NCBI GenBank assembly: GCA_030760725.1
Contig: JASWHV010000012.1
Coordinates: 57,133,652 to 57,197,651, forward strand
Length of the DNA: 64,000 nt
From: Neostapfia colusana
Lineage: Eukaryota > Streptophyta > Magnoliopsida > Poales > Poaceae
Direction: 5' to 3'
The notes below the pieces were generated by a model. That model was not told the origin of the DNA. It saw nothing but the letters and a program-made list of their open reading frames with translations, and did not search any database. The translations under genes were made by a program, and so were the position numbers. Below, in pieces: positions 29,966-42,410 of the stretch (the stretch's first letter is position 1; every line of letters begins with the position of its first letter).

Positions 29966-31733
29966 GACGTGGTATCAGAGCCGCATTGGGAATAGCACGC
30001 TCGAATAGAGCCTATTTTGAAAACTTAGAAGTAGTTGAGTAAGGATTAGTCATTAAGCCCACATAAGGTATATGATAGTAGTAGATATTATGGTGGAAAT
30101 GCTAATATAATTGTTATACATTCTGTAACAACGCTCCGACATCAGGTAAGAGGTAAGGTACGCCACCGCAGGCGGATCAATTGCGGTAACTCGCCATACG
30201 AGTAATGGTATGGAAGGTTATACCGTGGCTTGGCACGGTAGTCAATATGAGTCTTGAACCTTGCTATGGTTCTGAGAGCATATGAAAACGCTGATCTCCA
30301 GTGTGCTTTAGGCAAAAGTGAGAATACCCCATCGTGTGGTAAGCAACACGATAGTATGCAACTCTTGAACGTTCAATGTTCAAAGGGCCATACGCAGCGC
30401 TCGCCATCGGCGTGCCTCAACGGTCATGAGGCAGTAGGTGGTATCCGTTGGGTTGATAAAATTCCCAACCATGACGAGCCGTTCACGCTCTACTCGGGTT
30501 CCCCGTCATGTGGTGTGAAAAGACGACCATGTACCTTGAGACGTGGCGTGACTCAAGGACGATCCGTATGGCAATGATACGGACCATATGTTTTTACTAC
30601 GATATGGAACTGCCTGCAATGTTAAAACCCTTGTGTGCACAATTATTGTGTGTTCTTCTGCAGGTACATTAACCACGTTAGTGCATGACGTGTAGTAACC
30701 GTTTGTGAGTGACATTTTTAGTTCCACCATTTGACACGTATATGCTGGAATACCGGTTTAGGATTTTTATTTGGTGAGGAAACGTAGTACTGAGACTGCA
30801 TAAAAGTTTATTTTCAAAGAAAAGAGTCAAAATGAAGTTTAGTATTCTATTTAGGGGTTAGTAAACTCCTATATTGAACTATAAGTCAATTGGGAGTATA
30901 GGTTCAATCTCAAAAGCTTAGGTACAATCTCCCCTATTTTGGCAGAAACTTTGCTGAACTTGAACAGGGCATAACTTAAGATTGGTTGAACCAATGGAGG
31001 CGTGGGATACCATTCTAGAAATTTTTTGAAGTCCTCTACAACTTTTCTGTAGAGCTCCAGAACAAAATCTCCCTCCAAAGGGATGAAAATCGCAGAAGAG
31101 TAGGTACTGTCCAGAAATAGGGCAGACCAAAAGGCTCTCTGGAATTTTCTATATTTCAACCACAATTTCCTTTAGAAAAATTTCTAAGGGTCAAGCAAGA
31201 CACCGTTGGAAAGTACAGCAAATGTTCTACAACTTTGTTGTGGAACTCTAGTCTAGATTTTGCCTCTAAGGGGGTAAAAACTGTTGAATTATACGGACTG
31301 GTCAGCTGGACCAGAAGCTGGACAGTAAGCACCATGTTGAAGTGTTTCAACCAAAACACTTAGTTTCACAACTCGACGCCCAGTGGCTGTTGTAAAACAG
31401 CGAGTTGGAGTCGAAAAGTTTATGCATTTGACATATCACTTCGAGTTAGTACATGTTTGGGTCCAGTACAATAGCGAGGAATTACGCATGCTAACACACT
31501 TAACATCCCGTGGTGACCCCGATGGTAGAAATGAACTTTTAACCCATAAAGTTCAATACTTTGGAACTCGATCGTGTGACACGGTCCAGGGATGTATATG
31601 TTGCATAAAGTTTATACTTTATCCATATGTGTGATTGTTATGCGCATTGTTTATCCCATTCTCGCATTACTATTGTATAGACTAGATGAGCTAAACCCAC
31701 ATGTGCTGACCGTTTGAATGGTATGAATGCAGA
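29966..31733 (+). other. 5' leader of element C
   Basis: 1.8-kb leader aligning with the leaders of B and A in short conserved islands. Hairpins are at 30165-30170/30182-30187, 30221-30227/30234-30240 (7 bp, loop GCTTGG), 30413-30419/30427-30433 (TGCCTCA/TGAGGCA) and 30447-30452/30464-30469. A CCGTAT/ATACGG pair lies near 30560-30580. The 107-codon frame at 30254-30577 overlaps these hairpins and is probably not coding. Confidence 0.75.
29970..29981 (+). other. Primer-binding site of element C (initiator tRNA-Met)
   Basis: TGGTATCAGAGC, four bases after the 5' LTR end at 29965. Confidence 0.95.
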
Positions 31734-32904
31734 ATGGTGCGGACACGTTCAACACAAGAGGAGGGAGGTCCGAGTCAGGTTCGTGGTGATGAGTCTCCAC
31801 CTCCAGAGCAAACCACAACGCAGCAGGAACCACCTCCTCCACCGCCAGAACTTCCAAGAAACCTGGCGGAGGCTCTCGCTGCAGTGCTCGGCTCGCGCGA
31901 CGAGCAAACTTAGCTGCTGCGGATGCTAGTCCAGCAAAATGCGTCCCCTCAGGGAGGACGCCAAGAAAATGGACAACGCCAGCCCCAACACAGTTCGTAT
32001 TCGGAATTCATGGCAACCCATCCACCGGTCTTCACAGAGGCCGAGGAACCTTTGGAGGCGGACAGCTTTATCCGCACTCTGGAGGCGAACGGTGCACCGA
32101 ACATCAGAAGGCGCTGTATGCAGCGCAACAGCTTCAAGGAGAAGCCGGTACCTGGTGGGCGAACTACACCGCCTCCTTACCGGCTGGCCATGCCGTCACA
32201 TGGACGGAGTTCCGGGAGGCGTTCCGCGCCTATCACATACCTCCCGGTGTGATGGAAATGAAGCTCCAGGCCTTCTTGGCGCTACGACAAGGCGAGAGGA
32301 GTGCTCATGAGTACTCCAGGTTATTCAACCGGCTGGCGCAGTATGCATCAGGGTTTGTGGGAAAGGAAGACAACAAGCGCAATGCGTTCTTCTGGGGCCT
32401 GAATTCAAAGATGAAGGTCCATCTCGCCCAAAGCAATCGTGGCACATTCAACGACCTCGTTAATGCTGCAATTCTACAAGAGAATGCTCAGCGCGAGCGC
32501 GGTTCTGATAAGAGGAAACACAGCGTGCTGGCGAGCAGCAGTGGTGGGATGTCACAGAAATACCACGTGGTGTATCGCTCACCATCCGGTCAGAGATGGC
32601 AGCCACCGGCGCGACCGCCTCAGTTTCGCGGTCGGCAATATAATGCGCCGGGCTTTCGACCGACATATTCACCACAGCAACAGCAGCAGCAAAGGATGAT
32701 CCCACGTGCGCCTCAGTTTCAACAGCGTGCACCAGGATTCCGTCCTCAAGTCGGCGGGACCCCGGCACCTTACACATGCTACACGTGTGGCCGTGTCGGG
32801 CACATTTCGAGGGACTGCCCCGAGCCGTGACAGGGCAGGGGTGCAGCACCATATCAGGGTGCTAATCAGCCCCGCAACCAGCCCAAGAAACCAGCACCAA
32901 AACC
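31734..32904 (+). pseudogene. Broken gag of element C
   Basis: Gag frame opening with MVRT at 31734. A TAG stop lies at 31911-31913. A small deletion near 32090 shifts the frame, after which the capsid region continues in the frame of 32249-32830 (EFREAF, RLAQYASGF, YRSPSGQRW). A classical zinc knuckle (CYTCGRVGHISRDC, about 32776-32817) is present and is followed by a TGA stop at 32828-32830. It cannot make full Gag. The family role is particle assembly and RNA binding. The presence of the knuckle here contrasts with element B. Confidence 0.88.
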
Positions 32905-33597
32905 CGGAACGTCCACCACTTAGCTATCAAAGACGTGCCGGAAGGCGAACCCGTCCTCGCGGGTATGTTTTCTTACTTAGATCATCCCGTAGTCATACTT
33001 TTTGACTCCGGTGCCACCCAGAATTTCATAAGTCAGTCTTATGTCATTAAATATCAGCTGCCTATCATTCCCACAAATAATTCATACTTGATATGTTCTC
33101 CGGGTGGGAAAATAAAAGCTGATAGAATGGTCTATAAAGCACCATTACAGTTGGGTACAAACCTATATCCGACTTCTCTAATTATGTTAGAGAGTCAGAA
33201 ACTTGATGTCATTTTAGGAATGTCATGGCTACATCGCCATGGTGCTGTTCTTGACATCATTCCACGTGTGGTTCGTTTAAACTCTCCACTTCATGAACCA
33301 CATGTTCTTGTTCTTGACCGTTCGGTTCAAGGAACCCCAGCCACATATAACACGGAAGCCACAAAACTTGAAGATATTTGTGTGGTCCGTGAATACCCGG
33401 ATGTCTTTCCGGATGATCTCCCGGGCATGCCACCCGAGAGGGATGTCGAGTTCAAGATCGAACTTGTACCTGGGACGACGCCGATGTCACGGAGACAGTA
33501 CAAAATGGCTCCGAATGAGCTGGCTGAACTGAAGGAGCAGCTCAACGATTTGATGAAGGAGGGTTTCATTCGACCGAGTTCCTTGCCATGGGGATGA
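32905..33597 (+). pseudogene. Broken protease and RT start of element C
   Basis: Aspartic protease with an intact FDSGAT motif (about 33000-33017), the ILGMSWL flap-side motif, and the linker into RT (VVREYPDVF, then KMAPNELAELK). The reading frame differs from the end of gag, so a frameshift lies near 32900. A TGA at 33595-33597 ends the frame exactly where a Cys codon stands in element B. Confidence 0.87.
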
Positions 33598-34824
33598 TCG
33601 GCGCTGTTTGTGAAGAAAAAGGTTAAAACCTTGAGGTTGTGTGTGGACTACCGACCTCTCAATGCCGTCACCATCAAAAATAAATACCCACTTACCCCGC
33701 ATCGATATATATTCGATCAACTTGTGGGTGCAAGTGTATTTTCAAAGATGGATCTTCGCTCCGGATATCATGAAATCAAGATCCGGGCGGAAGATATTCC
33801 AAAGACGGCCTTCTTGACAAGATATGGGTTCTATGAATACCTCGTCATTTCTTTTAGTCTCACCAACGCCCCGGCACACTTCATGTATCTCATGAACTCA
33901 GTGTTCATGCCAGAGTTGGACAAGTTTGTGGTGGTGTTCATAGACAACATCTTGGTTTACTCCAAGTCTGAAGAAGAACACGCGAAGAACTTGCATATTG
34001 TACTTCAACGATTGCGAGACCATAAGCTTTATGCCAAGTTCAGAAAGTGCGAGTTTTGGATCAGCCAAGTGCCATTCCTTGGTCACATTATTTCTGCAGA
34101 AGGCATTGCAGATGATCCAAGCAAGATCGAACAAGTGCTGAAATGGAAGTCCCCCACATCAGTCCACGAAGTCATAAGTTTCCTCGGGTTAGCAGGATAT
34201 TACCGGAGATTCATACCGAACTTCTCCAAGCTTGCGAAGACGATGACGGAACTGTTGAAGAAGGGGACAAAATATGTTTGGAACTCAGCTTGCGAAGAAG
34301 CTTTCCAAGCATTAGTGAAGCATCTTACAACAGCCCCGGTGTTAGCTCAACCGGATACAACCAAGCCCTTTGACGTATATTGTGATGCGTCTGGCATCGG
34401 GCTTGTTTGTGTATTGATGCAAGGAGGCAGAGTGGTCGCCTATGGCTCCCGTCAACTTCGTAACCATGAGCAGCACTATCTGACTCATGATCTTGAGCTC
34501 GCTGCTGTGGTGTTGGCATTAAAAATGTGGAGGCACTATTTGCTTGGGAACTTAGTGCACCTCTACACCGACCACAAGAGTCTGAAATATATATTCACTC
34601 AAAAGGAGTTGAATATGCGGCAACAGAGATGGCTAGAACTGATCAAAGACTATGAGATTGAGATTCACTACCATCCCGGAAAGACAAACGTGGTTGCCGA
34701 TTCCTTAAGCCGCAAGTCCCATGCCAACAATCTGTCCATCACCCCATTTGAAGAGGAGGAGCCGAGTCTGTACTTGGTTCCATATGGGGCATTGTATAAT
34801 CTTGCTCTCGTCCCTACAATATGA
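33598..34824 (+). pseudogene. RT and RNase H segment of element C with mutated active site
   Basis: Continues in frame after the stop at 33595. RT motifs LCVDYRPLNAVTIKNKYPL, KMDLRSGYH and LTNAPAHFM are clear. The catalytic FIDD is FIDN here (Asn codon 33946-33948), a single G-to-A change that removes a metal-binding Asp. SFGLTN has become SFSLTN. RNase H follows (YCDASG, TDHKSLKYIF, HYHPGK). A TGA at 34822-34824 closes the frame. Even without the stops this RT would be expected to be inactive. Confidence 0.9.
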
Positions 34825-36258
34825 GAAGAGATTATGGAAGCGCAGAAGAAATACGTGGGAATGTTGCACATTCGGAGAAGGATGGAGAATGGCGAAATGA
34901 AATGCTTCCGAAGAGATGAACACGGTACTCTATGGTTTAAAGACCGTATAGTGATACCCCGTGACATGAAGCTTCGGAAGAAAATCTTGGATGAAGCTCA
35001 TTTGTCCAAATATTCTATTCATCCGGGCAGCAACAAGATGAAACAGGATCTGAAAACCAGATTTTGGTGGACACGGATGAAAAGAGAAATCGCAAAGTAC
35101 GTATCCGAATGTGATATGTGTCGGCGTGTGAAGGCCGACCATATGCGTAAAGCCGGACAGCTGCAACCATTGAACATTCCGGTGTGGAAGTGGGAGGATA
35201 TCAGCATGGACTTCATAGTCGGATTACCTCTCACGTCTCACAAGCATGACTCGATTTGGGTGATAGTCGATCGACTAACCAAGTCGGCTCATTTTATCCC
35301 CGTACATACAAAGTACGTGGCCAAGCAATATGCGGAGCTGTACATTGCAAAGATCTTGTGTTTGCACGGTGTTCCCCGCTCCATCATTTCAGATCGTGGT
35401 GCGCTGTTCGTCTCTCGGTTCTGGGAACAGCTGCACGCATCATTGGGGACCAAACTGATCCGAAGCTCCGCGTATCACCCACAGACGGATGGTCAAACTG
35501 AACGGGTGAATCAAGGTCTCAAAGACATGCTACGCGCTTGTGCCATCCACCACGGCAAGAATTGGGACGATCATTTGCCGTTGGCAGAGTTCTCTTATAA
35601 TAATGGCTATCAAGCTAGCATTAAGATGGCGCCGTATGAAGCTCTCTACGGCCAGAAATGTCGCACACCTCTCAACTGGTGCGAGTCCGGCGAGCGAGTT
35701 ATCTACGGCATTGAACTTGTGAATGAGGCTGAAGACCGAGTGCGAGTAATAAAAGCCAATCTTAAGGCTGCTCAATTTCGTCACAAGAGCTATGCGGATA
35801 AAAAACGCCGCCCACTCCACTTCGACATCGGGGACCATGTTTATGTCCGTGTGTCTCTGATGAAGGGAGTTCATCATTTCGGAGTGAAGGGTAAACTTGC
35901 GCCACGGTTCATTGGTCCGTTTGCCGTCATTGAAAGATGCGGACCCGTGGCCTATCGCTTGGATTTACCGGCGTCGCTCGCAGGGATTCATAATGTCTTC
36001 CACATCTCTCAGCTGAGCAAGTGCCTCAAGCCCTCTACTGAAATCCGCACTGAAGACATAGAAGTTCTTCAACCGGACCTCACGTACATGGAGTATCCGA
36101 TCCGGATTATCGATGAAAAGACTCACGCCACAAGAAACCGGACCTTATGGTTCTACAAGGTCTTGTGGAGTAACCATACCGCTGATGAGGCGACCTGGGA
36201 AAGCGAGGACTATCTACGGACGTACTATCCGGACTTGCTATCATCGTATACTCGGTAA
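34825..36258 (+). pseudogene. Integrase and chromodomain segment of element C
   Basis: In frame with the preceding segment after the stop at 34822. It shows the zinc-finger residues (HLSKYSIH, CDMCRRVK), the integrase core with MDFIVG, ISDRGALF and QTDGQTERVN supplying D, D and E, the C-terminal beta region (KGKLAPRFIGPF) and a chromodomain (PIRIIDEKT, then TWESEDYL) ending at TAA 36256-36258. This 470-residue stretch has no internal stop and is the best-preserved part of C. Confidence 0.88.
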
Positions 36259-36307
36259 AGTTTTTCCCACTTTGCATTTCTTTTGGAATCTCGGGACGAG
36301 ATTCTTT

Positions 36308-36322
36308 TTAAGGGGGAAGGGA
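36308..36322 (+). other. Polypurine tract of element C
   Basis: A TTAAGGGGGAAGGGA run directly before the 3' LTR TG at 36323. Confidence 0.88.
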
Positions 36323-39300
36323 TGTAAAATCCCCAAAAAGTGGGAGCTAGAAAAATTCAGCTCATGTACACTTATGAAAAATGAGGGGAATTAAAACTTT
36401 GAATTATAATAGTATAAGTTCAAAGTGAGGGTTTAGACTTCCCCAAAAACTTCCAAACCTGGAGATCCAAATGCACAGCTTGGATCTTCATACACCAAAT
36501 ATGAACCCTTCCAAATTTCAGCTCATTTGGAGGAGTTTCTATATTTGTTTGGGATTAAAAAGAAAAGCCCTCTAATCTGAATTTCAAATTCAGTTTCAAA
36601 TTCCAATTCCCTAAATTTGAAAATTGGGTTTCACAAATGTGTTCTCCACCTTTGAATGAGCAGCCATGCCAAAAACTGGAAACTTTGGAGCTGGTTTGCT
36701 ATATTTTTGGGATAATCCAAAATGGAGAATTCAAACTCCATTTCAAATTCAAAGGGTCAAACACAATTCAAATTCTACACCAGAATTCAAACCATTTGAA
36801 TTCAGCAAATCCAAACCTTAACTTTGGGGTGAAGTAAAGCCTTTAATGATGAGTTGCTGGATGGAAAATATCATAAAAATTTAGCTAAACAAAGGGGGGA
36901 GGTGGGGCCCAATTGTCAGCCATCCACATGTGCTACCGCCTCAGCCAACAGCGGTCGAGCAGCGGGAGCGCGCCAGCTCTCGGTTGAACCCGCACCCGAG
37001 GGAAAGACCAGGCCACCTCCTCCTGCCTCGGTTGCTCGGTTGGATCACGGCAAGGGGTACGCCGGAGCTGTTTCACTTCCCCTCAGCTATAACTCACGTC
37101 TCAGCTGCTCTTTTCCGCCCCGAACGCTGCTGCCATTTCCTCCCGATCGCGCCACCGCCATTGAGCTCGGTTACTCGAGCGCCCAACAGCGAAGAGCTGC
37201 GCCCACCAGTGCTCTAGCCATCCAGTCCCTCTCCTTTCCTGTCGCGAGCGTGATTGCTCTGGAAATTGGCAAAATAGCCACGATCCTCGGGTGAACGTGG
37301 AAGAACCGAGGGAGGTCGCTGTGGACAGCGCGCTACGGCTGGTGTCACCGCCCCTTCCCTACACAAGAAAGGTGTGTTTGCATGACCTGATCGTGTAGCC
37401 GGAAGCTGTTTAGCGATTGCTAGGACCGGTAGCGAGAATTTCACCGTTTCCCCAAACTGTGCACCGATGAGTAGTGCTCGGTCTAACCGGAAATTCATGG
37501 CGCATGATCCATTAGAGCTTAAGCAAGCGTGCACATAGCTTCCCTACTTCCTAGCGTCTCTCCTCGATGAGAAACCGAACAAAGACATCAAGAAATGAGG
37601 GAGACCTAGCTGTTTTCGTAGTCGCCGGTGCAAAAAGCACCTCGGGTCGCCGTGGAGCCCCCGGTTGCCGGCTGTTTCACCGGCGGCCAGGACCCTTACG
37701 GGCTCCTACATCGTTCACTGATGCTCTAGAGCCCGAGAATCGATCGTGTGATGGAGGAATAAGGGTTCCCGACCTCGCCGGAGTTCCAAACCTTGGTTTC
37801 CAGTGAGCTACGGCTGCCGGCGACCCTCCCAGAGTGTTCAACACGGTCAAATATGGGGGAGCGGCGAGTTTAGGCTCGGGAGATGGCCGGGAAAGCCATT
37901 CCCGCCACCCTCGCCGGAGCAAATGCCGCGGACTCCACTGTACTGACAGGTGGGACCCACCGCTGGGATTTAAACATTTGGAGAATTTCCTAATACAGTT
38001 CAAACTTTGGAGACTCATAACTTTGTGTAGAAAACTCCAAAAAGGGTGAGACCAATTTTGTTGGAATCCTCATGAGGAGTTCTTCACAGAGGAACAAATT
38101 GCTTGCTATGAAAATGACCAGAAATTTCTGTAGAATTGTTTTTAGTAAATCCTTTAGGGATTTATTACAGGAGCAATTCTTTATGAAATATTCCCAAATT
38201 TGGGCAGCAAACCCTTTTCATATTTACTGATCTCCAGTAAAAATTTGGGCTTCATTGGAGATCAGTTGCTAGGCTAAACTGCCTTCCCAAGTTCAGACTT
38301 TATTTGAAAATTCCAATTTAAACAGAAACTTTTCAGAACTCCTGTCAAACTTCAAAAATTCATATCTCTCTGATGGTAGCTCCAAAAATGGTGAAACATT
38401 TTTTTTAGAACCATGGAGACTTACCCTAATCATATCTTCCACTATTAGCTATGTCAAAGCTCCTGAATTGGGCTCAAAATTCAGAGAAGCATTGTACTTG
38501 TAGGAATTTTAAAGACTACAATTGTGCAATGACATGTCTCCAAATTTTGCTCAGATCATCCTTAGAGAGTCTAGTATCCAATGTAAAAATTCCAAAGCCA
38601 ATTAAGGACTTTAAATAGCAGTAGCTATGAATAAAAGTTTACTTCTTATAAATCCTTAATGCTTACACATATATTTTGTTACATCTCATATAGTGACCGA
38701 AGTTGAGGACGCACCGGAGCCGTTGGACGTCCTCCCACCAGAAGCTGACTTCCCCTTTATCTCGCAACCAGGCAAGCCCCAGTTTGCACTTAAGTACCTT
38801 TTATAAAGTTTTTCATTTGTATCACTTATGTCTAGGTTGAAATGTATGCGTTAGAGTTAGGGTGATTGAAACCCCACTTGCATAGCCTATTAAATCCTAT
38901 TAAGGGTTGGGTAGTTTACAAACTCGACGAGTAGAGAATGCCATGCTAATGTTTATGATCTCGGTAGAAGTCGAGTGGTTGGAAGCTACTCGCGAGATAG
39001 TACTTATCACACGGGATGAGAAGAGGTAGAAAATGGCTTGAGTTGTGAAAATGAGACCCAGCAGGGGGGATAGGATGCAATGAGCAGAGATCTCGTGCTT
39101 AGCCCTGTTGGTGTCGGTTGAGGACCGTCCGTGTGCGGCCCTGCTGGACAAGTATCGAACAGTACCGGATGCATACTGGCATATGGGAACCCGAAAACCG
39201 ATGTAATTGGTTAACCTGGGTGCTGAGGCTTACCCAACCGTAAATAGGAGTGGGTTAAGGGTAGAAAGGTGTAAATCTGCCGGTGGCTACAGTCACGCTC

Positions 39301-40201
39301 CACGCGGGGACCTCCTGCCCGTTACAGATGGACCGGTTCGGCATTTGGGTTGCTTTTGAAAGGTTGTTGCATACAACAGAGTAGGAAGGGGTGTGGAATC
39401 ACGCTTCTGAAAGTGGGTGTATGTGACGTGTTATCCGGGTGTGTCTTGATTACAATCACCGTCCCTCGCGGTTATTTGAGTACCCGCGTGTTCACTGCGC
39501 TGTGACGTAGTAAGAAGTGAAATAAGCCAACTGAAAATGCTGTATTGATCTATTAATGTCTTGAATACCTTGATTGCCGTAGTTACAGAGCTAATTAAGT
39601 TTATATTCCACTTTGGGCATCACCACATCGGAGGAAAGCGTTTCTTGTTTGATTGTGGACTTCCAATGTGAGGGCTGCCTAAGGCTCATTAACCTGTTGC
39701 TATAAAACTGAAAATAAGGATCAACATGTAGGTGTGTCTTTATTGCAAAGTCCTTTTCCTATCTTACACATCCCTGCATGTAGAGTTCCATGCCTAGGGT
39801 TGACGGTTAAGACTTGCTGAGCCTTCGTGCTCACGGTTGCAATATTTGATCTGTGTGCAGGTGAGAGTTATGAGGAGGGATCCGAGGACGAGGCGATGCC
39901 CCCGTCGCGGTACACGGCCGAGCTGGAGCCCTGCACGCCGCCGTGATCTCCGGTTCCATGCTGCTAGTGTGTAGCGTCCCCGGGCTGGACAGCTACACTT
40001 TTGCATAGTTAGAATGAAAGAGTGTTACTAAAGAATACTTCCGCTGTATAGTTAGATTTTGTAAAAGACTTCCTCTGTTTTATATCAAATAAAAAGTTGT
40101 ATGTTGTTCTTTATTCTTTTCGTGTGTGCTGTTGGGTGTCGCATCGCACGGCACCACCCTATGCGATCCTGGAGTGGGTGAACCACGGGGTGGTCCCCAC
40201 A
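36323..40201 (+). repeat. Element C 3' LTR
   Basis: 3879 bp, starting TGTAAAATCCCC and ending CCCCACA before the TSD GCGCA. The conserved stem-loop is at 39624-39670. The terminal hairpin has one C-to-T change that still allows a G-T pair. Frames at 36854-37806 are LTR sequence. Confidence 0.93.
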
Positions 40202-41861
40202 GCGCACGCGGAGCTCACCTCCGAAGGAGAAGGGAGGTGTCGCTCGCTTGACACGCGGCACAACCGGAGCTTGTCTCTGCGGAAAAGGGGGAGACCAGGC
40301 CCAGTGGACACGTGGAGCTTCCGGAGCTCATCACCGAGGAGGTAACCAGTTCTGGAGCGGTTTTTTGGATTCTGTACGCGTAGAAATATCGGTACAGAGG
40401 AGAAACCGACCTGAATTCCACAATGTTACCGCACCAAATCAACTCAAGATAAGTTGTTAAGATTCAACGATAATCTGAATAGGACTCTTATTCGAGATAC
40501 AATCAGATTAGGAACATGGATCGGAGGGAGATCTAGGCAAGACTCGGTTTGTGAATGAGGTAGCATGAGATGGTGGTTTACTTGCTGTAGATCTAAGGAC
40601 CGGTTCATGCAAGCACATGCCAGGATAACAGTGCCACCACAAGGCCAAGTATGGGTGCATCTTAGCTGACTAATTAGGTACGTTGCTAGATTGTTATGGA
40701 CTGTGGAAGGCGTGGGGAATGGGAGTCGAGTGAGGCCTTCCCTGGGAACTGCATGGCACAAGAGGGGGCCCGTGGGTGGGAGAATTGGAGATTCTAGCCT
40801 GCCGGTGAAACCTTAGTGAGTGCATACATCTAGTAGCCCCTTTGTAAAGGCTATTTTGTGATCTCTTGGCCATACACCGACGGTTGTGTACTGGTATAAT
40901 GGAGGTTCTGCAGTCGCCGATGGGTGACGAAATCACAAACTTGTGGGTAAAGAGGTGCAAACTCTGCAGAGTCTAAAACTATCATGATAGCCGAGCTTAC
41001 GGTCACGAGCGCCTGGCCAACTTCCATGATTAGTTGGGATGGTTATTGGATATGGTTATTGGTTATGGTTTTGGATGGTTTGGTTTTTGGTTTACGGGAC
41101 TGTTCAGTCCGGGTGATAAGATGGGTTGCATGATTGTTGAGTCATGGCAACAAGGTTGGTCTCGGTGGGAGACAAAGTTGTTTTATAAGATGAAATGGTA
41201 GCGAATACAAGATGGTATTCGTGAGATGGTAGCGAATACGAGGAGGTATTCGTGAGCAAGAATGAGATTGATTGATGACTGGTTGTGACATGGAAGGTAA
41301 TGAACATAATGGAGGTATGATTGGTATTTTAATACATGTTGGGATTACATTCACTTAAAGATGAGTTGCTGTTTTATAATGGTTTTGATAAATAATTTTG
41401 CTTTCTGCAATGAGCCTTTTTATACCTACTTTGTTGTGAGCTACATATCATATTTTCCCGCACTTGTTGAGTACATCATTGTACTCAAACTTGCATTATT
41501 TCATAATTAGCAACAGGAGAAGATTTCTATGAAGACCAAGTGGAGCATTAGGCGTGTGATCTGTTCTCAACCTTGTTTGTGGGGATGGAGTAGAGATGGA
41601 GCTACTGCTGCCTAGAATTGCTTCCGCATTAGTTAGAAGACTTCCCCTGCATAGAAATAAGACTTCCGCTGTTAGAATAAGACTTCCGCTGTGGGCATGA
41701 GTCCAAGACTCATGAAACATTGTAATAAACTCCGTTATTCTTGGTTATATATATTCTGAATTCAGTTTGTGGAACATATGTGTATGTGTGATGAACATCC
41801 TAGGCACACATATGCATCAGTTCTCGGTTCCGTGGTTTTCCACAGAATTGAGGGCGTCACA
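40202..41861 (+). repeat. Older sequence X, right piece (LTR-like)
   Basis: Starts with C's TSD. 40207-40345 has imperfect repeats of a CGGAGCTCACCTCCGA / GGGAGGT type that continue from the left piece. The rest is non-coding, with a TATATATA run near 41745-41756, repeated GACTTCCGCTG near 41640-41690, and a terminus GAGGGCGTCACA at 41850-41861. The overall look (promoter, polyadenylation-like region, CA end) suggests an LTR of an unidentified Gypsy-type element, but no second copy or internal domain is in the window. The frames seen are short and unrecognised. Confidence 0.4.
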
Positions 41862-41977
41862 AAAGCGCAATGTAGACTTACTTGTATAGGATGTGTGTGA
41901 GAGACACATATCAAGAGCTCAAAATCTTTACGTAGGGGTAAGGGCTTAAAACATATCCTAATCACTCGTTGTGCACT

Positions 41978-42364
41978 GGACTAGTCTGCTTAGAAACCGG
42001 ACTAGTCTGTTTAACTCTCTATTGCTTCACAACACTGTGGACCAGACTAGTCCGTTCAACTATATGGAACCGGATTAACACAAGGAACCAGACTAGTCCG
42101 CTCAGAAACTGGACTAGTCCGTTCAACTCTCTGGAACCCTCTTAACACAAGGAACCGGACTAGTCCTCTCAGAAACCGGACTAGTACGTTCAACTCTCTG
42201 AAACCGGCCATTCACCTTGCACTGGACTAGTCCGCTCGTGGATCGGACTAGTCCGTTCAACTTTCTGTAACCACGTTAAATTAGGGTTTCCACTGTGCCA
42301 CATGTCTCACGTAAATTGTACACAGCACACCGGACTAGTCCGGTCAATAGAGCAGACTAGTCCG
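41978..42364. repeat. Minisatellite of palindromic CGGACTAGTCCG-like units
   Basis: Eleven copies of (G/A)GACTAGTC or close variants. They are often paired about 20 bp apart and linked by TTCAACTCTCT(G/A)(G/A)AACC-type spacers. The best copies form the perfect 12-bp dyad CGGACTAGTCCG. The array lies directly upstream of the TATA box of block H. Confidence 0.85.
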
Positions 42365-42402
42365 ACCGCCAGGAAACTTTAACGGGAACTTTTGGAAACT
42401 TG

Positions 42403-42410
42403 TATAAATA
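42403..42410 (+). promoter_or_regulatory. TATA box of block H
   Basis: TATAAATA followed by GAGGTGCACAG, placed just after the minisatellite. It probably marks the U3/R border about 30 bp downstream. Confidence 0.6.

Larger units (their letters stand above)
26046..40201 (+). mobile_element. Element C: full-length but inactivated chromovirus
   Basis: 14,156-bp LTR retrotransposon with a perfect TSD GCGCA (26041-26045 and 40202-40206). The LTRs are 3920 bp (26046-29965) and 3879 bp (36323-40201), start TGTAAAATCCCC and end CCCCACA. It has an initiator tRNA-Met primer site, a leader, gag, protease, RT/RNase H, integrase and chromodomain in the same order as B. The LTRs differ by many substitutions and several indels, and the coding region is broken repeatedly, so it is clearly older than B. 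It is a related but distinct subfamily. Confidence 0.93.

Noticed and set aside
30254..30577. 107-codon frame in C's leader as a small upstream gene
   Set aside because: It overlaps conserved hairpins, and the equivalent region in B is not open in a matching frame.
41978..42364. Regular repeats as a CRISPR-like array
   Set aside because: The repeats are short palindromic units with similar, not unique, spacers. They lie upstream of a TATA box in a plant LTR, with no cas genes.
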